Source: Bacteroidales bacterium
Lineage (GTDB): Bacteria; Bacteroidota; Bacteroidia; Bacteroidales; P3
Length of the DNA stretch: 5,316 bases
NCBI GenBank assembly: GCA_016281475.1
Contig: JAEEIS010000103.1
Coordinates: forward strand, 1-5,316
Direction: 5' to 3'
This document shows, in pieces, positions 1 to 5,316 of the stretch. The position numbers and the translations under genes are program-made. Numbering within the stretch: the stretch's first letter is position 1; the number at the start of each line of letters is the position of its first letter. The notes beneath the pieces are model-generated. The model did no database searches. It was not told the DNA's origin and was given only the letters and a program-made list of their open reading frames with translations.

Positions 1-132
1 AAATGCTATCCAATGTCGTTGGACTCCGAAACGTCCTATGCTTGTTTCTATTGCACCTGGCATAGATGTGATAGATTGGATAAATTCGATAAAGAGGAAT
101 CTGAAAAATCTGTTATTTTCTTTTCTGTTTTC
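1..132. other. Upstream stretch with no assignable gene
   Basis: No gene can be assigned here. Three readings stay open at the left edge. On the + strand, one frame is open from base 2 to a stop at 173-175, and another is open from base 1 to a stop at 205-207. On the - strand, an ATG at 63-61 reads leftward out of the window for 21 codons. None gives a peptide I recognise, and the two + readings run through the promoter and its A/T-rich flank, which suggests chance openness. The edge may contain the tail of an upstream gene or the start of a divergent one, and the sequence to the left would be needed to decide. Confidence 0.2.
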
Positions 133-162
133 TTGTTATTTGAAAAAAAAAGTGTACCTTTG
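133..162 (+). promoter_or_regulatory. Bacteroidetes-type promoter for the DUF3078 gene
   Basis: TACCTTTG at 155-162 matches the Bacteroidetes -7 consensus TAnnTTTG exactly. A TTG at 133-135 lies 19 bases upstream, the spacing expected for the -33 element used by the primary sigma factor of this phylum. Transcription would start near 167-170. That leaves a leader of about 50 bases, A/T-rich and without a Shine-Dalgarno sequence, before the ATG at 220, which is typical of the phylum. An A9 run lies between the two elements. Motif match and spacing are seen; the start site is inferred. Confidence 0.75.
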
Positions 163-219
163 CAAATTGTATTAATTGATAACAAACAGCAAGAAAATAA
201 TCAATAACAGCAAATCAAT

Positions 220-1323
220 ATGAAACGTATCTTTACACTTTGTGCAGCCCTGCTGATGGTTGCCACCGTTGCCACCGCCCAGGACGAGACGCGCGTCAAA
301 CTATCTGACGGCAAATGGACCACCTCTTCTACTCCTGCCCTCAAGGTCAGTGAATTCTTCTTCAACAACTGGGCCACCAGTGGTAATTCCCAAATTGACG
401 CTACGGCCACATTCTTCGGCAACTACAAGTACACTCATCCCAAATTTGTATGGGACAACATCGCCGATCTCGCCTACGGCTATGCTTGGCAGGACCTTGA
501 CGACAGCAAAGACCTGCCGTTCTTTGAGACCCGTCGCAAGAGCAATGATAAAATAGACCTCACCAGTGCCATTTCTTGGAATGCCTACAAAGGTTGGGGC
601 GCTAGCTTCACTGCCAACCTCAAGACCCAGTTTGGCAGAGGCTTTGAATATAGTGGATCAGGTGCCACACAAACGCAGAAAGTCATTTCGGACTTCTTCG
701 CCCCGGCCTACCTCACCACGGCTCTTTCGTTTGAGCACAAGCGTTCCGACTGGTCCATTTCCCTCTCTTTCCTCACTGGTAAGACCACTTTTGTCTACAA
801 CGACTCTCTTATCGCAGCCGGACGTAACTATGGTGTTATACAAGGCGATAACTTTAGAAGAAACGACCCAACCACTTTCAAACATGCCTATTTCGCATTA
901 GGTAGCTATGTTAAGGCTCAATACCTTAGAAAGGACCTCCTGCCCAACCTCGACCTCTATGCTCGCGCCGAACTCTTCTACGACTATAAGAAACCCAAGA
1001 ACATGGCATGGGATGCAATAGATGCGTATGCGCCCAATTCTGAAGGGGTTCCTACTAAAAACTATACGCTCTCCGATGGCGAGACATGGACAGACCTCCA
1101 AGGCAAGAACTGGTTCCAGAAACGTATCTTCGAGACTGACCTCGATTTCGAACTGAAGCTCGATTACCGTTTCTCCACCTTCATCTCCGCCAACTTTGCC
1201 CTCAACCTCAAATGGGATACCGACTTCAGCGGTATGGGCAACTGGGGCCATTGGCAGGTCTACCAAATGGCCGGCGTCCAGTTCTACCTCAACTGGAAGA
1301 CCCCCAGACCCAGTGCCAACTAA
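220..1323 (+). CDS. DUF3078-family outer-membrane-type protein, complete
   Basis: This 367-residue protein is recognised as a DUF3078 member, a Bacteroidetes family of unknown function thought to form outer-membrane beta-barrels. Residues 1-20 are a clear Sec signal peptide (MKR, a hydrophobic core, then ATVATA), with likely cleavage before Gln21. The mature start has the family signature around residues 46-60, FFFNNWATSGNSQID, followed by alternating aromatic and polar residues typical of amphipathic beta strands. The C-terminal part (about 310-360) reads as paired strands, including ANFALNLKWDTDF and VYQMAGVQFYLNW, as in a barrel end. There is no Shine-Dalgarno sequence, and the start is set by the signal peptide. 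The gene lies about 50 bases behind a strong promoter and ends before a hairpin, so it is probably a single-gene transcript. The coding strand is C-rich. No enzymatic motif is visible. Family assignment is fairly sure, outer-membrane location is likely, and function is unknown. Confidence 0.85.
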   Translation: MKRIFTLCAALLMVATVATAQDETRVKLSDGKWTTSSTPALKVSEFFFNNWATSGNSQIDATATFFGNYKYTHPKFVWDNIADLAYGYAWQDLDDSKDLPFFETRRKSNDKIDLTSAISWNAYKGWGASFTANLKTQFGRGFEYSGSGATQTQKVISDFFAPAYLTTALSFEHKRSDWSISLSFLTGKTTFVYNDSLIAAGRNYGVIQGDNFRRNDPTTFKHAYFALGSYVKAQYLRKDLLPNLDLYARAELFYDYKKPKNMAWDAIDAYAPNSEGVPTKNYTLSDGETWTDLQGKNWFQKRIFETDLDFELKLDYRFSTFISANFALNLKWDTDFSGMGNWGHWQVYQMAGVQFYLNWKTPRPSAN

Positions 1324-1340
1324 TGAATAATCACTTTGAT

Positions 1341-1385
1341 ATGCCCAGCCGAAACCAACCAATACTGGTTCAGGCTGGGCATTTT
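1341..1385 (+). terminator. Hairpin terminator after the DUF3078 gene
   Basis: ATGCCCAGCC (1341-1350) pairs perfectly with GGCTGGGCAT (1373-1382). The stem can extend inward through GAA(A)CCA and TGGTTC with single-base bulges, leaving an eight-base loop. Four T's (1382-1385) close the element, 17 bases after the upstream stop codon. It resembles an intrinsic terminator, but the T tract is short, so some read-through into the next gene is possible. Confidence 0.7.
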
Positions 1386-1405
1386 CATAATTAATAATTC
1401 CACAA

Positions 1406-2620
1406 ATGAAAAAGCTTAACCTCATTCTCTTTACATCGGCTCTGCTCCTTCAAATCGGTTGCAGCCAAAAGCCCACCAACTCCATGACCTACCGTCCGTT
1501 GGGCAACACAGGACTTGAAGTTAGTGAAATCAGCATCGGCTGTGGCGGTTTTGAAAAAATTGATTCTGCCGCCTCCATAGCTCTCATGGATGTGGCTCTC
1601 GACAGCGGTATCAACTACATCGACATATACGATGCCAGCCCTGTCACCCGTTCCAACATCGGTGCGGCACTCAAAGGCCGTCGTGACCGCATGATTATCC
1701 AAGGCCACATCGGCTGCATCTACAAAGATGGTCAGCACACCCGCACACGTGACCTCGAGGAAACCCGTCAGGGCTTCGAAGACCTCCTACAACGTCTTGG
1801 CACCGACCACATCGAGGTCGGCATGATCCACATCACCGACTCCCCTGACGAATGGAACGAGCTGGACGGTAGTCCCTTCCTCCAATACGTGTTCCAACTC
1901 AAGAAAGAAGGGAAAATCAAGCACATCGGTGTCAGCAGCCACAATGCCGAAGTGGCGCTCATGGCAGCGAAATGCGGCTGGATCGAAGTCATCATGTTCT
2001 CGCTCAACCCCGCCTTCGACCGCCTGCGTGGTGGCGCAACTCCTTGGGCTGAAGGTGCTTTCGATAACCTTCAGGCTGGTATCGACCCCGTTCGTGTCGA
2101 ATTCTACGACTACTGTGCATCGCACCATATCGGAGTCACTGTCATGAAGACCTTCGGTGGTGGTGGCCGCCTGCTCGATGCCGCCAAGTCGCCTCTCGGA
2201 GTCGCCTTCACCCCCGAGCAGTGCATCGCCTACTGCCTTGCCAAGCCCTGCATCTCCACCTGCATCCTCGGCATCGACAATATCGAAGAGCTCCTTACCG
2301 ACCTCCACTATCTCCACGCCACAGAGGCAGAAAAGGACTACAACACCGCTTTACAACCTGTTAAGTCCGACAAGGGTGGACAGTGTACCTATTGCAACCA
2401 CTGTTCTCCCTGCCCACAGGGCATCCCCATTGCCAAGATAAACGAGCTGTTGGATAAGGCCCATACCGATGGCTACACACCTGAATTGCAGGCAAAATAT
2501 GATGCCCTCCAGCACCATGCCTCCGAATGCACCGATTGTGGCAGCTGCATGACCCGCTGTCCTTTCGGTGTAGACATCCCTCAGAAAATGGACGAGGCCG
2601 CCGACCTCTTTGGCAAATAA
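1406..2620 (+). CDS. Aldo/keto reductase-like protein with two [4Fe-4S] motifs and an export signal
   Basis: This 404-residue protein has an aldo/keto reductase TIM barrel at about residues 27-300. The barrel begins MTYRPLGNTGLEVSEIS and includes GINYIDIYD (D73), IGVSSHN and VMKTFGGGG. A ferredoxin-like tail follows with two cysteine sets: C327-x2-C330-x2-C333-x2-C336-P and C375-x2-C378-x2-C381-x3-C385-P, each suited to a [4Fe-4S] cluster. This layout is known from ferredoxin-type aldo/keto reductases, probably redox enzymes of unknown substrate. The classical catalytic tetrad is only partly kept: D73 and H142 are present, the usual Lys position is H101 (QGHIG), and the Tyr position is Ser78. 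Residues 1-19 add a hydrophobic leader ending QIGC, resembling a lipoprotein signal, although the -3 residue is Gln rather than Leu. An internal ATG at 1484 would give the usual cytoplasmic start, but neither ATG has a Shine-Dalgarno sequence. The annotated start is favoured because the leader is signal-like. A strong terminator follows. Family confidence is high; reaction and location are open. Confidence 0.88.
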   Translation: MKKLNLILFTSALLLQIGCSQKPTNSMTYRPLGNTGLEVSEISIGCGGFEKIDSAASIALMDVALDSGINYIDIYDASPVTRSNIGAALKGRRDRMIIQGHIGCIYKDGQHTRTRDLEETRQGFEDLLQRLGTDHIEVGMIHITDSPDEWNELDGSPFLQYVFQLKKEGKIKHIGVSSHNAEVALMAAKCGWIEVIMFSLNPAFDRLRGGATPWAEGAFDNLQAGIDPVRVEFYDYCASHHIGVTVMKTFGGGGRLLDAAKSPLGVAFTPEQCIAYCLAKPCISTCILGIDNIEELLTDLHYLHATEAEKDYNTALQPVKSDKGGQCTYCNHCSPCPQGIPIAKINELLDKAHTDGYTPELQAKYDALQHHASECTDCGSCMTRCPFGVDIPQKMDEAADLFGK

Positions 2621-2642
2621 CAATAGGGCGCAAACAACCACT

Positions 2643-2672
2643 GCCGTCGACCTTCTGGTCGGCGGCTTTTTT
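2643..2672 (+). terminator. Intrinsic terminator after the aldo/keto reductase gene
   Basis: GCCGTCGACC (2643-2652) pairs over all ten positions with GGTCGGCGGC (2657-2666), with one G-T wobble, around the tetraloop TTCT. Six T's follow directly at 2667-2672. The hairpin begins 23 bases after the stop codon at 2618-2620. This is a textbook rho-independent terminator and isolates the downstream gene from the upstream transcript. Confidence 0.9.
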
Positions 2673-2818
2673 ATTGCCCGATTCGATGTGGCAATTGCTT
2701 GTAGAAGTGTGTGTTAGTTTTACGAAAATGAGACTTTTGTCATCTTCTCAAAAAGGTGTTTATTGCCCTATGAGCAAAGAACGAGCGAGTAAGTAGCAAT
2801 CATGTATCGAAGATTCTC

Positions 2819-2899
2819 GGGAGTTAGGTGGGGGTAAGGCGGGGGAAAATAGGAGTGGAGAGAAGGGAGAAGAAAAGGGAAAAGCGGGGTGGAAGAAAA
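2819..2899 (+). repeat. Purine-rich, G-run-rich low-complexity tract
   Basis: By hand count, 70 of the 80 bases at 2821-2900 are purines, with an unbroken purine run at 2857-2884. G runs of three or more occur at 2819-2821, 2830-2834, 2841-2845, 2865-2867, 2877-2879 and 2886-2889. The gaps between them are 6 to 19 bases, so this is not a canonical four-run quadruplex with short loops, but some unusual DNA or RNA structure is possible. It has no tandem unit and no coding character. Confidence 0.7.
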
Positions 2900-2990
2900 T
2901 AAATTGGACGTTTTAGCGTTATGATAGTTGTTTGGGCGACGGAGCCGAGTCGTATTTTTTTGTGTTGGAAGAAAAAAAAATTGAGGGGGC

Positions 2991-3018
2991 TGTAACAAAA
3001 TGGGGCATTTTTGCTACA
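2991..3018 (+). promoter_or_regulatory. Near-perfect inverted repeat upstream of the VIT-VWA-TonB gene
   Basis: TGTAACAAAA (2991-3000) and TTTTGCTACA (3009-3018) are inverted repeats matching at nine of ten positions (A2995 opposes C3014), around the eight-base spacer TGGGGCAT. The centre lies about 56 bases upstream of the ATG at 3061. It could be an operator for a dimeric regulator or a leader hairpin. Alternatively, the TGTAAC arm followed 17 bases later by CTACATA has the form of an alternative (ECF-type) sigma promoter; that reading rests on general motif shape, not on a named regulator. The repeat is seen; its role is inferred. Confidence 0.4.
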
Positions 3019-3060
3019 TACATCGTAAAGGAGAATAACAAACCTAAAATAAATTTAGAT

Positions 3061-5316
3061 ATGAAAACCTTTTCTTTTCTTACTAGACTGCTGGCAGTGT
3101 GCGGGTTGATGCTGTCTGTCGGCGGTGGCGCATGGGCGCAGAACGACAATGACGACCCGAACAAGACGCTGTCGCCCTATTTTGTCGTCATCAGCGAGAA
3201 CCCCGAGACGGACGAGCTGCCGTTGAAGGAGACCTCGGTCGATGCCACGGTGGTGGGCTCGATTGCCGACGTGACTGTCCGTCAGGTGTATGTGAACAGC
3301 GGCAAGAATCCGTTGGAGGCGATATACACCTTCCCGATGTCGACCCGCGCGGCGGTGTACGGCATGAAGATGACTATTGGCAGCCGCGTGGTGCGGGCGC
3401 AGATTGAGGAAAAACAGAAGGCGCGTGCCGACTATGAGAAGGCAAAGCAAGAGGGCAAACGCGCTTCGCTGCTGGAGCAGAGCCGGCCTAACGTATTCAC
3501 GATGAACGTGAGCAACATTATGGTGGGCGACACGATTGTGGTGGAGCTGAACTACACCGAGCTGCTGGTGCCAGAGAAGGGCGTGTACAGCTTTGTCTAC
3601 CCCACGGTGGTGGGTCCGCGCTACTCGAACAAGAACAAGCGCGATGCCGGTCCCGACGACCAGTTTGTGGCATCGCCCTACACCAAGTCGGGCGTGATGC
3701 CGACATATAAGTTTGGCTACGAGCTGACCATCAATTCGGGCATACCCATTCAGGACGTTGCCTGCAAGTCGCATAAGATGAATGTGAAGCATGAGGGGTT
3801 GAAAAAGACGGTTGTGCGGCTTGACAAGTCGGAGACCAACGGTGGCAACCGCGACGTGATAGTGACCTATTCGTTGCAGGGCAGCCAGATAGAGTCGGGC
3901 GTGCTGCTGTATGAGGGCGAAGATGAGAACTTTTTTCTGCTGATGGTGCAGCCGCCCAAGAAGGTGCAGAAAGAGGATATTCCGCCGAGGGAGTACATCT
4001 TTATTGTAGATGTGTCGGGCTCGATGTGGGGATTCCCGATGGATATTACCAAGAATCTGATGCGCAATCTGATACTTAATTTGAGACCTACCGACAAGTT
4101 CAATGTGGTGCTGTTCTCTGGTGCCGCAAAAGTGTTCAGTCCCCAGTCGGTAGATGCCACGCAGGAGAATATTGCCCTTGCCGACAACTTTATTCAAAAG
4201 GGCAATGCATACGGCGGTACCGAGGTGCTGAACGCATTGCGGATGGCAAATGCCATACCGCGTCCCGACGAAGACATAGCACGTACCTTTGTGATGACGA
4301 CTGACGGCTATGTGGATGTGGACAGGGAGTCGATAGAGTTTGTGCGTGAGCACAGCGACAACACCAACTTCTTCATCTTCGGCATAGGCAGCAGTGTGAA
4401 CCGCTACTTGATTGAGGGCATTGCCTTTGCAGGACATGGCGAGCCGATGATTGTAACAAAAGAGTCGGAAGCAGCGGCAGCAGTTGAGCGGTTCCGTCAA
4501 TATGTCAGCACGCCTGTTTTGACGCGTATCAAGTTCAACGAAGGCAAGTTTAAGGCATACGATGTGGAGCCTATGGCGGTACCGGACATGATGGCGGAGC
4601 GTCCTATCATGATTTTTGGTAAATATGAGGGCAAGCCCACAGGTACGGTGACGCTGACTGGCAAGGTGGGTAGAAAGACATACAAGCAGACCTTCGACCT
4701 GTCGCAGGTGAAGCCAGAAAAGGCAAACGCGGCATTGCGCTACTTGTGGGCACGCGAGCGTATCAAATATTTGGACTATCTGGGCGGCCAGTATTCCAGA
4801 GATGATACGCCTATTGCCGAACAGATTACTAAACTGGGGCTAAAATACAACTTGATGACAAACTACACCTCCTTCATCGCCATCGACGAGGTGGTGGTGA
4901 ACAAGGACGGCAAGCAGACCACTGTCAAACAGCCGATACCGATGCCCGAGGGGGTGAGCGACTATGCCGTGGGGCATGAGGTGGCGGAGCTGTCGATGGC
5001 ACGAACCATTATGCCGGGAACCAGTGTTAACAGTATTGTGGCGGCAGTTGGAGGCGTAGGCTTCTCGGATGGGGTGGAGGAAGAGATGGAAGAGGAAGAG
5101 GTGTTTGTTGTGGTTGAGGATGATCCGGAGTTTCCTGGCGGAGTGGATTCGCTGAAGGCGTTTATTGAGAGGAATCTTGTCTATCCGCAATTGGCAAAAG
5201 ACAATAAGATTGAAGGCAAGGTGTTTGTTACCTTCGTCGTGGAGAAGGACGGCAGCATCAGCGGCGTGAAGGTGCTACGTGATATTGGCTATGGCTGTGG
5301 GGCCGAGGCGATACGT
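3061..5316 (+). CDS. Secreted VIT-VWA protein with TonB C-terminal domain, 3' partial
   Basis: The frame is open for 752 codons and runs off the window. Residues 1-26 form a Sec signal peptide (MKT, hydrophobic core, cleavage after AWA, before Gln27). A VIT domain spans about 50-180, with family hallmarks YTFPMSTRAAVYGM (89-102), EEKQKARADYEKAKQEGK (116-133) and LLEQSRPNVFT (137-147). A VWA domain at about 311-480 has an intact MIDAS: D317-x-S319-x-S321, T387 and D415. A tail typical of VIT-VWA proteins follows (YLWARERI at 561-568, NYTSFIAIDE at 601-610), then an acidic stretch (673-680). From about 681 a TonB C-terminal domain begins (PEFPGG, NLVYPQLA, GKVFVTFVVEKDGSI) and is truncated at the window edge. 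VIT-VWA proteins are generally surface or periplasmic binding proteins, and TonB domains contact outer-membrane receptors, so an envelope binding or transduction role is inferred. ATG 3061 is the first in-frame ATG and leads straight into the signal peptide. An AAGGAG at 3028-3033 is too distant to serve it. The coding strand is G-rich, unlike the upstream genes. Confidence 0.92.
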   Translation, partial: MKTFSFLTRLLAVCGLMLSVGGGAWAQNDNDDPNKTLSPYFVVISENPETDELPLKETSVDATVVGSIADVTVRQVYVNSGKNPLEAIYTFPMSTRAAVYGMKMTIGSRVVRAQIEEKQKARADYEKAKQEGKRASLLEQSRPNVFTMNVSNIMVGDTIVVELNYTELLVPEKGVYSFVYPTVVGPRYSNKNKRDAGPDDQFVASPYTKSGVMPTYKFGYELTINSGIPIQDVACKSHKMNVKHEGLKKTVVRLDKSETNGGNRDVIVTYSLQGSQIESGVLLYEGEDENFFLLMVQPPKKVQKEDIPPREYIFIVDVSGSMWGFPMDITKNLMRNLILNLRPTDKFNVVLFSGAAKVFSPQSVDATQENIALADNFIQKGNAYGGTEVLNALRMANAIPRPDEDIARTFVMTTDGYVDVDRESIEFVREHSDNTNFFIFGIGSSVNRYLIEGIAFAGHGEPMIVTKESEAAAAVERFRQYVSTPVLTRIKFNEGKFKAYDVEPMAVPDMMAERPIMIFGKYEGKPTGTVTLTGKVGRKTYKQTFDLSQVKPEKANAALRYLWARERIKYLDYLGGQYSRDDTPIAEQITKLGLKYNLMTNYTSFIAIDEVVVNKDGKQTTVKQPIPMPEGVSDYAVGHEVAELSMARTIMPGTSVNSIVAAVGGVGFSDGVEEEMEEEEVFVVVEDDPEFPGGVDSLKAFIERNLVYPQLAKDNKIEGKVFVTFVVEKDGSISGVKVLRDIGYGCGAEAIR

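Larger units (their letters stand above)
2673..3060. other. 388-base intergenic region without a convincing gene
   Basis: No reading frame here looks like a real protein. The short + strand ORFs are 22 codons (2728-2796), 11 codons plus stop beginning at the ATG near 2802, and 12 codons plus stop (3000-3038); the - strand ORFs are low-complexity translations of the purine tract. The region contains a 10-base direct repeat TTTATTGCCC (2670-2679 and 2759-2768), a long purine-rich tract, T7 and A9 runs (2955-2961 and 2972-2980) and an inverted repeat near the next gene. No exact TAnnTTTG promoter is present. The closest match is CATTTTTG at 3006-3013, with a TTG at 2981-2983 that is 22 bases away. 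No tRNA or recognised RNA family is visible. Confidence 0.6.

Noticed and set aside
898..1425. A 175-codon - strand frame spanning the end of the DUF3078 gene and its terminator
   Set aside because: It runs through a terminator hairpin and opposite the C-terminal barrel strands of a recognised family; no independent protein character.
1787..2317. A 176-codon - strand frame and several other overlapping frames within the aldo/keto reductase gene
   Set aside because: They lie wholly inside a well-supported gene, have no recognisable domain and no start context; they are shadows.
2728..2796. A 22-codon + strand ORF, MRLLSSSQKGVYCPMSKERA plus two residues
   Set aside because: Too short to judge, with no promoter at a suitable distance and no ribosome-binding context; chance is the simplest explanation.
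2937..2961. CGAC and GTCG around an eight-base loop followed by TA and seven T's, as a possible small-RNA terminator
   Set aside because: The stem is only four pairs and no promoter is visible upstream, so there is no support for a small RNA gene ending here.
2768..2998. A 76-codon - strand frame in the intergenic region
   Set aside because: Its translation is mostly Pro, Ser, Phe and Leu, as expected from reading the complement of the purine-rich tract; low complexity and no family resemblance.
2673..3060. Replication origin suggested by the composition switch
   Set aside because: No cluster of DnaA boxes, no AT-rich unwinding region with repeats, and no origin-associated genes; the flip alone is not enough.
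3055..4500. A 481-codon open frame on the - strand opposite the VIT-VWA-TonB gene
   Set aside because: The + strand frame encodes clear VIT and VWA domains with intact motifs across the same bases. The antisense translation is rich in His, Arg, Leu and Val with no recognisable domain, and its length is explained by the G/C-biased codons of the sense gene.
1..5316. CRISPR arrays, tRNA or rRNA genes, insertion sequences
   Set aside because: No regularly spaced repeats, no tRNA-like cloverleaf sequence, no transposase domain and no paired terminal repeats were seen on either strand.

Overview
The window looks like chromosomal DNA of a Bacteroidales bacterium, most likely Prevotellaceae-like, although the genus cannot be fixed from sequence alone. 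The evidence is a Bacteroidetes-type promoter (TACCTTTG with an upstream TTG), A/T-rich leaders without Shine-Dalgarno sequences before the starts, a DUF3078-type outer-membrane protein, and a TonB C-terminal domain of the 'PEFPGG ... NLVYP' type common in this phylum.

Layout, all on the + strand. Bases 1-132 hold no assignable gene. A strong promoter candidate at 133-162 precedes a complete DUF3078-family secreted beta-barrel protein (220-1323), which ends at a long hairpin (1341-1385). A complete aldo/keto reductase-like protein with two C-terminal [4Fe-4S] motifs and an unexpected N-terminal export signal follows (1406-2620) and ends at a textbook intrinsic terminator (2643-2672). A 388-base intergenic region (2673-3060) has no convincing gene. 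It carries an 80-base purine-rich, G-run-rich tract and a near-perfect inverted repeat just upstream of the last gene. That gene (3061 to beyond the window end) encodes a large secreted protein with a VIT domain, a von Willebrand factor A domain with an intact MIDAS metal site, an acidic linker and a TonB C-terminal domain cut by the window edge.

The three genes do not look like one pathway. Terminators separate them, and base composition also splits them: the first two genes are C-rich on the coding strand and the third is G-rich. A shared theme is the cell envelope, since all three begin with an apparent signal sequence. The most unusual items are the VIT-VWA-TonB fusion, the apparent export signal on a ferredoxin-like aldo/keto reductase, and the composition switch across the 2.6-3.06 kb intergenic region. 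Nothing here can be called a demonstrated new system; the VIT-VWA-TonB protein is the best candidate for follow-up.
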